A stretch of DNA of 64,000 nucleotides from Phycisphaerales bacterium (GCA_020846975.1 JADLCX010000042.1:51087-115086), one strand, 5' to 3'. Shown: positions 7,824 through 16,347, counted from the stretch's first letter. The notes: generated from the sequence alone by a model not told the origin. Translations and numbers: made by a program.

Positions 7824-9309
7824 GTGCGTTCTTGTGCACAAACCCCCGGAATACCGTCAGAATCAGGATCTTCACGTCAAACCCCAGCGACCAGTTCTTG
7901 ACGTAGAACAAGTCGTACTGGAGCCGTTTCCGCAGGGAACTCTGGCCGCGGAGACCGTTGACCTGGGCCCAGCCGGTCATCCCGGCCTTGACGTGCTGGC
8001 GGAGCATGTAGCCTCGCCAGTCGTCGCGGAAACGCTCGATGAGTTCGGGGCGCTCGGGTCGCGGGCCGACCAGCGACATCTCGCCCATGAGCACGTTGAG
8101 CAACTGCGGCAACTCATCGAGGCTGGTACGCCGCAGCCAGCGGCCGATGGGCGTGATGCGGGGGTCGTTTCGCTCGGTCCACGTCGCCGCGCGGCTCATG
8201 CCCGCGGTCGGCGCGGCCTCGTCCTCGGCGTGGTACATCGTTCTGAACTTGTAGATATCGAACACCTGGCCCCCGAGCGAGACGCGACGCTGGCGGAACA
8301 CCACCGGCCCCGGCCCGCTGAGGCGGACCAGTAGCGCGACAACCGCCATCGGCAGCGCGAAGATCAGCATCGCCGCCAGCGAGCCGCAGATGTCCAGCGC
8401 GCGCTTGCTGACCCCGCCCAGGCCGCTGGTCGGGCACTCGCGGTAACTCAGGATCGGCATGCCGTCCAGTTCGCTCACCGTCATGCTCTGCGGCACGTAA
8501 CGCGGATTGATGTCGGGGATGACGCGGACATCAAGCGGGAAACGCTCGAGCCGGCCCAGGACCTCGTACATCATCGCCGACCGCGAGCCGGGCAGGGCGA
8601 TGTACACCGCGTCGGGCTTGTGCTCGTCGAGGATTGTCTCAAGGTCGGCGAGCCCGCCCTTGACCTCACAGCCGCCGCAGGTCTCGCGCCGGGTCTTGTC
8701 CTGGTGCGAGATGAAATACGAGACCTTGAGCCCTGTCCACGTGTTGCGTTCGAGCGTGCGGGCGACGATCTGTCCGAGCCGGCCGCACCCGATGATGCAG
8801 ACGTGACGCAGGTTCCAGCCGCGGCGGCGGAGTTGCCGAAGCCCCCAGCGGAAGCACAGGCGTTCCAGGCCGAGCATGATCGGGAGGATGACCATGAGCG
8901 CGCCCAGTTGGACGCGCCCGGCATCCAGCGTCACGCCCGCGAGCGTGATCGGCTTCCACGAGTGCGCATCGCGGGCCGAGAACAGTAGGTTCGACTCGAA
9001 CGCCACCGCGAGGCTCACGACCACCAGCACGCCGGCCACGCAGCACTTGGCGATCTCGAGCAGTTCGCTGAACACCGAACGATCTCGTCGCGGCCGGTAG
9101 AGCCCGAACCAGCGCAGGGCGAGCAACATGACCGGCACCATGTAGAGCGCCAGGGCTTCCTTCGGGTACTGCTCCCAGGATTGCGGCCACCAGTCATGCG
9201 GCATGACCGCGTATCGGAACCGCCACGCCGCGAAGCACGCGCCCACGACGACCACCGCATCGACCGCCGCGAGTAGTCCGACGAAAAGCTGGTGCTGCTG
9301 TTTGAGCAA
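7819..9309 (-). CDS. Undecaprenyl-phosphate sugar phosphotransferase (EPS initiating enzyme)
   Basis: A 496-residue membrane enzyme that would transfer a sugar-1-phosphate to undecaprenyl phosphate, starting exopolysaccharide repeat-unit assembly. N-terminal residues ~10-120 hold four or five membrane segments. Residues ~150-280 form a CoA-binding-like Rossmann domain (CIIGCGRLGQIVARTL). The catalytic bacterial sugar-transferase domain occupies ~300-490: KRALDICGSLAAM, VVFRQRRVSLGG, YKFRTM, SLDELPQLLNVLMGEMSLVGPRPE and KAGMTGWAQVNGLRG. This is the polyisoprenyl-phosphate hexose-1-P transferase (WcaJ/WbaP) layout. Glucose or galactose cannot be told apart. No other EPS genes adjoin it. Confidence 0.92.
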   Translation of the reverse strand: MLKQQHQLFVGLLAAVDAVVVVGACFAAWRFRYAVMPHDWWPQSWEQYPKEALALYMVPVMLLALRWFGLYRPRRDRSVFSELLEIAKCCVAGVLVVVSLAVAFESNLLFSARDAHSWKPITLAGVTLDAGRVQLGALMVILPIMLGLERLCFRWGLRQLRRRGWNLRHVCIIGCGRLGQIVARTLERNTWTGLKVSYFISHQDKTRRETCGGCEVKGGLADLETILDEHKPDAVYIALPGSRSAMMYEVLGRLERFPLDVRVIPDINPRYVPQSMTVSELDGMPILSYRECPTSGLGGVSKRALDICGSLAAMLIFALPMAVVALLVRLSGPGPVVFRQRRVSLGGQVFDIYKFRTMYHAEDEAAPTAGMSRAATWTERNDPRITPIGRWLRRTSLDELPQLLNVLMGEMSLVGPRPERPELIERFRDDWRGYMLRQHVKAGMTGWAQVNGLRGQSSLRKRLQYDLFYVKNWSLGFDVKILILTVFRGFVHKNAH

Positions 9310-9424
9310 GGTGGTGCTCGGTCAGGCCCGCTGGCAACTGGTGGTTCAACTTTGACCGGTTGCGTGGGCTTTGTCAAATCGGGGCAGGTGCGGATGCACG
9401 CTGCTCACGGCGGGACCACCCGCC

Positions 9425-9817
9425 TCAGGTGGGTTTCTTTGTTCGTGGCTTGGCGGGTGCGTGCGGCATGAAAAAGGTCTCGTACAACTCGTCAAACTCA
9501 CGGAGACGATCGGGCGTACCGGTTGAATCGGTTGCGATGTTGGTCCATGTGTAGTGGGCCTGGTGTTCGCGGCGGGGGCCCTTTGTCCGGCGCGAGGTTC
9601 GAGGTTCGTTCAGCGATGTGTCGTAGTCGCGGCGCTTGGTTCGATCGGAAAGAGTCTCGTAGGCCCGCGCCAGCGCGGCAAACTGCGCCTGCGCCCCCGG
9701 GGCCGGGCTGACATCCGGGTGAAGTGACTTGGCCTTGGAGCGGTACGCGCGCCGGATCTCCTCGGCGGTTGCCGAGGACTTCACGCCGAGGATGTCGTAG
9801 TAGGTCGGCGCGGCCAT
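9425..9817 (-). CDS. J-domain (DnaJ-like) co-chaperone protein
   Basis: A 130-residue protein whose first ~66 residues are a J domain: YYDILGVKSSATAEEIRRAY, the HPD tripeptide at 33-35, and FAALARAYETLSDRTKRRDYD. J domains stimulate the ATPase of Hsp70 (DnaK). The G/F, zinc-finger and C-terminal domains of DnaJ are absent; the remaining ~60 residues are basic and hydrophilic. It lies 36 nt downstream of the FKBP-type isomerase gene on the same strand, so mdh, the isomerase and this gene may form one transcript, two of them chaperone-related. Confidence 0.88.
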   Translation of the reverse strand: MAAPTYYDILGVKSSATAEEIRRAYRSKAKSLHPDVSPAPGAQAQFAALARAYETLSDRTKRRDYDTSLNEPRTSRRTKGPRREHQAHYTWTNIATDSTGTPDRLREFDELYETFFMPHAPAKPRTKKPT

Positions 9818-9853
9818 GATCGCGGGTGGTGGGGCGCTTCCGGTGATTCGATG

Positions 9854-11038
9854 CTACTTCGGCGCCGAAGTTGGCGCCGGGCGCGCCGGCGGCTGGAACG
9901 AGTGGGGATTGACCATCGGCGCCGGGTTCGCGCCGGGCCGGTTCAACTCGGGCGGCACCGTGTTGTCGATGTGCAGGCACTCGATGTCGAAGATCAACGT
10001 CGAGTTCGGCGGGATGGCGCGGCTGCCGCGTTCGCCATAGGCGAGCGCCGACGGCACCACGAGGCGGCGCCGCTCGCCCTTGGCGATACCCGCCAATCCC
10101 TCGTTCCACCCGCGGATGAGCGATCCCGGGATCCGCGTGCCGAAGGGCTTGCGGTTGGGCCGACGTGACGTGTCGAACCGCGTGCCGTCGGTCATCCATC
10201 CGGTATATTGCACGGTCGCCGTGCCGTTCTCGACCAGCCTGGGGCTGTCGGCGGGCGGAGCGACGAGCGTGATGATGATCAGCCCTTCGCTCGTGCGTGA
10301 AACCGTAGCCGCCGGCGCGGTCAGCCGCTGGAACACGGCCGCCGCGTCACCGCCCCAGACGATCGAGCCGTCGGCGGCGAAGCCGCTGTCCGAGAGCGTC
10401 AGTTCGCCGGGAGCGATGGTGATGCGCGAGGTCATCTCGACCGCGCCGTTCCGCGTGGAGGCGAAGGGGTGGGCCGTGCGCCCCGAGTACGCACCCGGCG
10501 AACCCTCGGGCGTGAGCACCAGGTCGGCGTTGGGCGAGAGCCACGCGAGCGTGAGCTTGGGGAGCGCGTCGGGCGCGGCCCACAGGCCGGCCATCGAGTC
10601 GGCCTTGCTGGTCACGCCGCCCTCGCCGATCAACGGAGCCGCGCCGGAGATGTCGAACACCCGCAGACGCGGCTCGCCCTTGAACCGGTACAGGTGGAAC
10701 ACACCCTGGCGGAAGGGCGTCGCGGGCGAATCGGCCCTGGCGATCTCGAAATAGAGTGCGTTGTCGAGCTCCTCGACGGAGATCGGCACGATGTGCAGAC
10801 GGAGGTCGGCCCCCCCCTGCGCTCCGCCGAACGAGCCGGTGAGGTTCGCGCTGATGCGTGCGAACTCCGGGTCCGGCGGCGCGGCCGGCCTCAACTCGGC
10901 GGTCACGGGCGCATCGGTCTTGCGCGCCGTCGCGGCTTCGAGCGGCGAGGCTTTGGGGTCGGACGGGCCCTGCGCGTGGGCCGCGGCGGCGCACACCCCG
11001 AGCCAGACGACGGCCCCAACGAGCGATGATCGAACCAT
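9854..11038 (-). CDS. Exported FKBP-type peptidyl-prolyl isomerase with CpcT/CpeT-like N-terminal domain
   Basis: A 394-residue exported protein. Residues 1-23 are a signal peptide ending A-H-A. Residues ~60-255 resemble the CpcT/CpeT (DUF1001) lipocalin-like fold: ISANLTGSFGG, LRLHIVPISVEELDNALYFE, then PFRQGVFHLYRFKGEPRLRVFDI. The C-terminal ~280-365 is an FKBP domain: GTATVQYTGWMTDGTRFDTS, PGSLIRGWNEGLAGIAKGERRRLVVPSALAYGERG and IPPNSTLIFDIECL. FKBPs catalyse proline cis-trans isomerisation during folding, here outside the cytoplasm. The CpcT-like call is mine from pattern and less certain than the FKBP call. The ATG at 11038 starts 26 nt after the mdh stop; the frame stays open through mdh but that part is an antisense-frame artefact. 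Confidence 0.87.
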   Translation of the reverse strand: MVRSSLVGAVVWLGVCAAAAHAQGPSDPKASPLEAATARKTDAPVTAELRPAAPPDPEFARISANLTGSFGGAQGGADLRLHIVPISVEELDNALYFEIARADSPATPFRQGVFHLYRFKGEPRLRVFDISGAAPLIGEGGVTSKADSMAGLWAAPDALPKLTLAWLSPNADLVLTPEGSPGAYSGRTAHPFASTRNGAVEMTSRITIAPGELTLSDSGFAADGSIVWGGDAAAVFQRLTAPAATVSRTSEGLIIITLVAPPADSPRLVENGTATVQYTGWMTDGTRFDTSRRPNRKPFGTRIPGSLIRGWNEGLAGIAKGERRRLVVPSALAYGERGSRAIPPNSTLIFDIECLHIDNTVPPELNRPGANPAPMVNPHSFQPPARPAPTSAPK

Positions 11039-11064
11039 CGATTGACCCTCCGCGGTTTGCCGGT

Positions 11065-12048
11065 TCAGGCCAGTTCGGGGTAGAGCTTGCCGACCACGCC
11101 GACAAGGTCCTTGACGTGGCTGATGGACTCGTTCATGAACTTCTGCTCGGTCTCGTCCATCTTGAAGCCGATGATCTTCTCGACACCCTTGGCTCCCAGC
11201 ACGCACGGCACGCCCACGAAGTAGCCCTTGCCCTTGGCGCCGGGCGCGACGCCGAACTCGTCCTCGCAGTAGCCCGCGCACGCGATCACGCGCTTCTTGT
11301 CGCGGACGATCGCTTCCACCATCTCGACCGTGCCCGCGCTGGGCGCGTACCACGCGCTGGTGCCCATCATCTTGACCACCTCGCCGCCACCGCCCTTGGC
11401 GCGCTCGACGCACGCGGCGATCTTGTCCGCCGCGAGCAGGTCCGTGATCGGGATCCCGTTCACGCTCGTGCGCCGCGGCAGCGGCACCATGTCGTCGCCG
11501 TGACCGCCGAGCAGCAGGCCCTGGATGTCCTCGACGCTCACCCCCAGCTCCCACGCGAGGAAGGTCTTGTAGCGGGCGACATCGAGCGCGCCCGCCTGGC
11601 CCATCACGCGATTGGCGGGGAAGCCCGTGACCTTCCACGCGACATACACCATCGCGTCCAGCGGGTTGCTGACGACGATCACGATCGCGTTCGGCGCGTA
11701 CTTCTTGATGTTCTCGCTGACGTTCTTCACGATCCCCGCGTTGACCTGCACCAGGTCGTCGCGGCTCATGCCCGGCCTGCGCGGCAGGCCCGCCGTCACC
11801 ACCACCACATCCGAGTCGGCGATGTCGGCGTACTCGAACGTGCCGGTGATCCTTGCGTCGAACTTCTCGACCGGGCCGCAGCAGGCCAGGTCGAGCGCCT
11901 TGCCCCGCGGCATGTGCAGTTCGGGTTTTTCCTTGTTCGGGATGTCGAGCAGCACGACATCGCCGAGCTCCTTCATCGCGAGGCTGCGGGCACACTCGCC
12001 GCCGATGTTTCCGGCGCCGATGACGCTGATCTTGGCACGCTTGAGCAT
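11065..12048 (-). CDS. mdh: Malate dehydrogenase
   Basis: TCA-cycle enzyme interconverting malate and oxaloacetate with NAD+. The 327 residues start with the Rossmann motif ISVIGAGNIGG (8-18). Substrate-binding arginines lie in the mobile loop AGLPRRPGMSRDDL, the NPLDAM motif is present, and the catalytic histidine is in LLGGHGDDMVPL. Arginines rather than glutamine in the loop favour malate over lactate dehydrogenase. Length matches the LDH-like MDH family (~310-330). It is probably first in a minus-strand operon with the FKBP and J-domain genes. Confidence 0.95.
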   Translation of the reverse strand: MLKRAKISVIGAGNIGGECARSLAMKELGDVVLLDIPNKEKPELHMPRGKALDLACCGPVEKFDARITGTFEYADIADSDVVVVTAGLPRRPGMSRDDLVQVNAGIVKNVSENIKKYAPNAIVIVVSNPLDAMVYVAWKVTGFPANRVMGQAGALDVARYKTFLAWELGVSVEDIQGLLLGGHGDDMVPLPRRTSVNGIPITDLLAADKIAACVERAKGGGGEVVKMMGTSAWYAPSAGTVEMVEAIVRDKKRVIACAGYCEDEFGVAPGAKGKGYFVGVPCVLGAKGVEKIIGFKMDETEQKFMNESISHVKDLVGVVGKLYPELA

Positions 12049-12126
12049 GGTTGGAGGCCCTTTGTTCGGCTTCTTTGGGGGGTGCGGATTGCGGGGACGC
12101 GATGATAGGGGCCGACCCCGCCTGTT

Positions 12127-12945
12127 TCACTCAAACACGACCGGAACCGGCTCCAAATCCGACATTCCCGGGATGGGCAAAGGCACCTGTTGCGGGCGGC
12201 CCTCGAGCACCGCGGCGATCAACTGCGGCTGACCCCCGCCGGAGCGTGGCGTGCTGTCCATGACCACAACCACATCGCGCACCACGCCGCCGTTGCGCTT
12301 CTGGGCAAAGTCGAACTGCCTGAAAACCTGTCGGGCCCGCGCTGCGGGCTGGTGCTTCCCGACACCGCCGCCGCTGTTCAAGTAGCCGCGGATGGCGCCG
12401 GTGATCTCGGGCGGGAGTTCGCCCGAGCCCGGGCGTGCGAACGCGGCCGGGGCGTGCTTGAAGAGCCGTGCGCCGGGCACGGGCAGGTAAAGGTCGCCGT
12501 CGAATCCGGCCTCGACGAGCGTTTCGCACAACTCACCGGGGTGATCGACGATCAGCCAGTCGCCGCTCACGCACCACTCCACCCCCGTTTCCGTTCCCGC
12601 GCCCGCGGGCCTTGCGGGCTTGGCCGCGGCGAGGGCCGCGCGGGCGTCACCGATCAGCGCGTTCAGGTCGTCGTGCATGGGTTCGTTGCTCCACAAGTGT
12701 TCAAGCGTCTGCGCGTGCGACCGGATCCCGACGGCCGCGAGATCGAGGGCGAGCGCACGGTCTTCGCTCGGCGCGAGCCGGTCCAGATCGCCCAGCGCGT
12801 GCGCGATCGCCTGCAGCCCGATGATCGCGGGCACGGCCCGTCGCCAGCGATCGCCCTCGGCGGTCCTGGGCAGGGCCAGCGATGATTGCGCGAAGGCCGT
12901 CCAATGGACCAGCAGCGCGGGCCAGGTGACCGGGTGTTCAGACAT
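12127..12945 (-). CDS. Conserved-looking hypothetical protein
   Basis: A 272-residue protein I do not recognise. The N-terminal ~75 residues are helical (WPALLVHWTAFAQSSLALP, IIGLQAIAHALGDLDRL); the middle has a beta-rich part with SGDWLIVDHPGELCETLVEAGFDGDLYLPVPG, and the C-terminus has VVRDVVVVMDSTPRSGGG. It has no signal peptide or membrane segment. The ATG at 12945 (MSEHPVTWP) is preferred over the one at 12966. It lies 78 nt upstream of mdh on the same strand. Third-position bias is typical for the window, supporting that it is coding. Confidence 0.7.
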   Translation of the reverse strand: MSEHPVTWPALLVHWTAFAQSSLALPRTAEGDRWRRAVPAIIGLQAIAHALGDLDRLAPSEDRALALDLAAVGIRSHAQTLEHLWSNEPMHDDLNALIGDARAALAAAKPARPAGAGTETGVEWCVSGDWLIVDHPGELCETLVEAGFDGDLYLPVPGARLFKHAPAAFARPGSGELPPEITGAIRGYLNSGGGVGKHQPAARARQVFRQFDFAQKRNGGVVRDVVVVMDSTPRSGGGQPQLIAAVLEGRPQQVPLPIPGMSDLEPVPVVFE

Positions 12946-12989
12946 CGGGCGATGGTACGTCGCCACGAACGGGCGCCCAATGATCCCCC

Positions 12990-13628
12990 ATGGACCTCGA
13001 CCCTGCTTCGCTGTCGATCGCCGATCGCTACAAACTGCTGATCGGGTGCATCGTGCCGCGCCCGATCGCCTGGGTGTCCACGGTCTCGGTCGAGGGACGG
13101 CTCAACCTCGCGCCGTTCTCGTTCTTCGCGGGCGTTGGGTCGAACCCGATGACGGTCCTGTTCTGCCCTGCCAACAACGCTGACGGGTCGGAGAAGGACT
13201 CGCTCCGCAACGCCAAGCCCGTGAGCGAAGGCGGGATAGGTGAGTTCGTCGTGAACATCGCGACCGAGGAACTGGCCCGGAAGGTGGCCGCGAGCGCGGA
13301 GCCGCTGCCGTTCGGCGAGAGCGAGTTCGCGCTGGCCGGGCTGACACCCGCGCCATGCTCTCGGGTGAAGCCTCCGCGCGTGTCCGAGAGCCCGGTGAGT
13401 TTCGAGTGCCGCACGACGCAGGTGATCCGCACCAACCCCCGAGCTCCCAGCGGCGGGAACATCGTGATCGGCGAGGTGGTTCAAGTCACCGTGCGCGATG
13501 ACCTGATCGACGCGAGATTGCGTACCGATCCGGAGCGTCTGGACGCGATCGGTCGCATGGGCGGGCTGGGGTACTGCCGCACCCGCGATCGGTTCGACCT
13601 GCCCATGGGCAAGTCGGCGTTGGGCTGA
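12990..13628 (+). CDS. Flavin reductase family protein (DIM6/NTAB type)
   Basis: A 212-residue FMN-binding split-barrel protein. Recognisable elements are the early CIVPRPIAWVSTVSVEGRLNLAPFSFF strand-loop-strand, MTVLFCP, KDSLRNAKPVSEGGIGEFVVNIAT, and the late GRMGGLGYCRTRDRFDLP. Members reduce free flavin with NAD(P)H for partner monooxygenases, or use flavin directly; many are uncharacterised. No monooxygenase partner is nearby. It is divergent from the hypothetical gene at 12127, with 44 nt between start codons. Confidence 0.85.
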   Translation: MDLDPASLSIADRYKLLIGCIVPRPIAWVSTVSVEGRLNLAPFSFFAGVGSNPMTVLFCPANNADGSEKDSLRNAKPVSEGGIGEFVVNIATEELARKVAASAEPLPFGESEFALAGLTPAPCSRVKPPRVSESPVSFECRTTQVIRTNPRAPSGGNIVIGEVVQVTVRDDLIDARLRTDPERLDAIGRMGGLGYCRTRDRFDLPMGKSALG

Positions 13629-13775
13629 ATCGGCGAGGTTGCCATGAGCGCCAACCGGTCTCTACCAACCCGCCGTTTTGCCGGCGGTTCCCGGCTCCCA
13701 ACCCCCCAAAGAGTTCGAACGAAGGCGACCGCACGCCCAACCGCGCCCCGACAGCCCCCGCTACACTCCCGGTCC

Positions 13776-15122
13776 ATGGATGCTCCCTCATTCCTGACCG
13801 CCCAGTTGATCGTCAACATCGTGGTGATTCTGATCGTGGTGCACCTCCTGCTCGGTCTGGCGGGCTACTCGACCTACGGCGAGCGCAAGATCTCCGCGTA
13901 CATCCAGGACCGCATCGGCCCCAACCGGGTCGGGTTCGACCTCGGGCTCCCGTTCCTGAAGTTTCTCCGGGGGCTGCTGGGCCTCGGGCAACCGCTCGCC
14001 GACGGCCTCAAGTTCATGCTCAAGGAGGATTACATGCCGCGGGGGGCCGACAAGGCCCTGTTCACACTGGCGCCGATGGTCGTGGCGATCCCCGCGCTGA
14101 TCGGCTTCGCGGTCATTCCGTGGGGCGGAACGCTCAGCCTGCCCGAGACGATCACGATCCCGCTCCTCAACTGGACCATCCCCGGCGGCGATGTGGTTAT
14201 CGCCGGCGCGAACATCAGCGTCGGGATCATCTACCTGCTCGCGGTGGGGAGCATGGCAATCTACGGCATCACCCTCGCGGGCTGGGCGAGCAACAACAAG
14301 TACGCGTTCCTGGGCGCGCTGCGGGCCAGCGCGCAGATGATCTCCTACGAGATCCCCATGGGCCTGTGCATCCTCACGGTCCTTCTGATGGTCGGCTCGC
14401 TGCTCCCGGAGAAGATCATCGGCTACCAGGTGGCGCACGGCTGGCTCGTGCTCGCCCACCCGGTCGCGGCGGTGGTGTTCTTCATCTGCATCCTCGCCGA
14501 GAGCAACCGCACGCCCTTCGACAACGCCGAGTGCGAGCAGGAGCTGGTGGCGGGGTTCCACACCGAGTACAGCTCGATGCGCTACGCGCTGTTCCCGCTC
14601 AGCGAGTACATCCACATGGCCGTCGGCAGCGCGTTCTTCACGCTGTTGTTCTTGGGCGGGTACCACCTGCCGCTGGGGTTCATCGCCGACCAGCACCTGC
14701 TGCACCCGGAGAACACGTCGATCCTCGCCGTGCTCGTCAAGTTCGGCGTCTTCCTCGGCAAGGCCGTGGGCGGCGTGCTGACGATGATGCTGGTGCGGTG
14801 GACGATCCCCCGGCTGAAGTTCGACCAGGTCATGCAGGTCGGCTGGCAGGGGTTGATCCCGATCTCGCTGGTCGTGGTGGTCATGACCGCCGTGATGGTC
14901 TTCTACGAGAAGACCACCTGGCCGTGGATGCTCGCCGCGAACGCCTTGCTCACGCTGGTCCTGCTCGGCCTGCTCCCGATCCTGCCCCGCGCGACCAGCA
15001 ACAAGAAGGTGCGTCTGGCCGGCTCGAGGTTCTACCCGCTCGAAGGCGAGCGCGTACGGACCGCCCCCACCAGCGCGGCCGCCATCGAGGATCGGCCGTC
15101 GCAGGGGACCGTCGCGGTCTGA
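13776..15122 (+). CDS. nuoH: NADH-quinone oxidoreductase subunit H
   Basis: Membrane subunit of respiratory complex I that forms the quinone-binding cavity with the peripheral arm and contributes to proton pumping. The 448 residues hold 8-9 hydrophobic segments. Family motifs are GERKISAYIQDRIGPNRVG near residue 32, GLADGLKFMLKED-type sequence, YEIPMGLCIL and the acidic AESNRTPFDNAECEQELVAGFHTEYSS loop; the carboxylates line the proton path. The ATG at 13776 gives the expected membrane start. No other nuo gene is adjacent, which is unusual because nuoH normally sits between nuoG and nuoI. Confidence 0.95.
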   Translation: MDAPSFLTAQLIVNIVVILIVVHLLLGLAGYSTYGERKISAYIQDRIGPNRVGFDLGLPFLKFLRGLLGLGQPLADGLKFMLKEDYMPRGADKALFTLAPMVVAIPALIGFAVIPWGGTLSLPETITIPLLNWTIPGGDVVIAGANISVGIIYLLAVGSMAIYGITLAGWASNNKYAFLGALRASAQMISYEIPMGLCILTVLLMVGSLLPEKIIGYQVAHGWLVLAHPVAAVVFFICILAESNRTPFDNAECEQELVAGFHTEYSSMRYALFPLSEYIHMAVGSAFFTLLFLGGYHLPLGFIADQHLLHPENTSILAVLVKFGVFLGKAVGGVLTMMLVRWTIPRLKFDQVMQVGWQGLIPISLVVVVMTAVMVFYEKTTWPWMLAANALLTLVLLGLLPILPRATSNKKVRLAGSRFYPLEGERVRTAPTSAAAIEDRPSQGTVAV

Positions 15123-15142
15123 GCCCGGCGGATTCGCCCGCG

Positions 15143-16183
15143 TTACTGCGTCGGCATCACCTGGTCGGTCACGCGGTTGGCCTTGTACGACCGGATCAGC
15201 AGGTAGTTCCGATCCCGGTACGTGGTGACATCCCCGCTGACGGTGTAGGTCGCGCCCTCGCCGGCACGCTCGGCGAGCGACTCGATCGCCGCGAGCGCGA
15301 GGCACGGTTGAAGCGTCATGACCGTTGCGGCTTCCCGTCCGAGATCGGACGATCCGGCGTCGAACGTGAAGTTCAGCGCGCCATCGGCGCCGCGCATCAC
15401 GCGGCCGCGGCGCGTGGCGATCGAGCCGATGCTCAGCGGCGGCGCGGTCGGAGGAGCGGGGGGTTGCTCCGCCGTCGATGGGCCGGGACCGGCGGGTGTC
15501 GTGGCCATCGCGGTCCGGAGCGGGATCGCCGCACCCCCGCTCGGCGTGCTCGACACGGCCTTGTCCAGACGCTTGACAATCTCATCGATCGACGGTTCCG
15601 AAGCACCGGAAGGCGGCGCGGGCGGAGCGTCGGTCGCGGCCGGAGCGGTTGGCGGTGGGGGGGGGGCGACAGGCGCCGCGGTCGCTGAGTCAACACGCAC
15701 CGCCAGCGGCGGCGCGGTGGGCAGCAGGTAGTTGAGGTCTCGGTACGAGGTCACAAGCCCCGTCACCAGCATCCGCGTCCCCGGCTGCGTGTGCTCGGTT
15801 GCCCGCTCCATCGCGGTGAGGTGAAAACTCGGCAACACGACCATCGGCGGGAGCGTGCGCCCGCGCTCGTCGGCATCAAACACAAAGAACCAGCGCCCCG
15901 ACTTGCCCTTGACCATCTGTCCCCGGGCCACGGACACGAACGTGCCCTCCCGAACCAGCGACGGCAGCGTCGCGAGCGGGGAACCCTCGGCCTGGAGTTC
16001 TTCGCGCACGTTCCCGGGCTGGTTGGGCCGTACCTGGGCGGGCTTCGAGTAGTTCGCGGGACCTGCCGGCGACTGCGCGTGCGTGGCTCCCGCCGCGGCG
16101 AGGCCCGCGATCAGCCCAAAGACCAGTCGTGGCGGTCCGGAACGTGGATAAGCCGTGCTTGCACGGGGGTTTGGAACGGGCAT
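15143..16183 (-). CDS. Exported protein with a duplicated domain and proline-rich linker
   Basis: A 346-residue exported protein of unknown function. Residues 1-36 contain a signal peptide (LVFGLIAGLAAAGATHAQ). Two related ~100-residue halves flank a low-complexity P/A/T-rich linker (about 170-245). Each half has a glycine-basic segment (FVSVARGQMVKGKSGRWFFVFDAD; ATRRGRVMRGADGALNFTFDAG) and ends in a repeated motif, VTGLVTSYRDLNYLLPT in the first and VSGDVTTYRDRNYLLIR in the second. This suggests an internal duplication of an OB-like or beta-barrel module. It converges on nuoH, ending 21 nt from it. No family name can be given. Confidence 0.75.
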   Translation of the reverse strand: MPVPNPRASTAYPRSGPPRLVFGLIAGLAAAGATHAQSPAGPANYSKPAQVRPNQPGNVREELQAEGSPLATLPSLVREGTFVSVARGQMVKGKSGRWFFVFDADERGRTLPPMVVLPSFHLTAMERATEHTQPGTRMLVTGLVTSYRDLNYLLPTAPPLAVRVDSATAAPVAPPPPPTAPAATDAPPAPPSGASEPSIDEIVKRLDKAVSSTPSGGAAIPLRTAMATTPAGPGPSTAEQPPAPPTAPPLSIGSIATRRGRVMRGADGALNFTFDAGSSDLGREAATVMTLQPCLALAAIESLAERAGEGATYTVSGDVTTYRDRNYLLIRSYKANRVTDQVMPTQ

Positions 16184-16218
16184 ACCGCCATGATATCGAC
16201 TCGGAACCGCCCTCCGGC

Positions 16219-16247
16219 TTGACGACTGAGGCCGGACGATGTACGGT
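16219..16247 (+). promoter_or_regulatory. Sigma-70 promoter for tRNA-Cys
   Basis: TTGACG (16219-16224), a 17-nt spacer and TACGGT (16242-16247). The mature tRNA starts 18 nt after the -10 element, which fits a short 5' leader. Confidence 0.6.
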
Positions 16248-16264
16248 CTGGGTTCCTACAGGCC

Positions 16265-16347
16265 GGCCGCGTACCAAAGTGGTCTAATGGAGCGGATTGC
16301 AAATCCGTTGGCGAAAGCCTTCGTCGGTTCGAATCCGACCGCGGCCT
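16265..16347 (+). tRNA. tRNA-Cys (GCA) with extended variable arm
   Basis: Acceptor GGCCGCG (16265-16271) pairs with CGCGGCC (16340-16346), discriminator U at 16347 as in tRNA-Cys. A 3-bp D stem with GG in the loop, then anticodon stem GCGGA/TCCGT with loop TTGCAAA, anticodon GCA at 16299-16301. The T arm is GTCGG-TTCGAAT-CCGAC. The variable region 16309-16322 is 14 nt and can form GGC-GAAA-GCC, whereas class I tRNA-Cys has 4-5 nt here. The anticodon arm matches the textbook bacterial tRNA-Cys arm. CCA is not encoded. Confidence 0.93.

Noticed and set aside
9854..12130. A 758-codon minus-strand frame spanning the FKBP gene and all of mdh
   Set aside because: Only the part after the ATG at 11038 has protein families; upstream it is an alternative frame of mdh, kept open by high GC.
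16265..16347. Assignment of the long-arm tRNA as Leu, Ser or Sec
   Set aside because: Anticodon is GCA, discriminator is U, and the anticodon arm matches tRNA-Cys; no UCA anticodon or 8-bp acceptor typical of tRNA-Sec.
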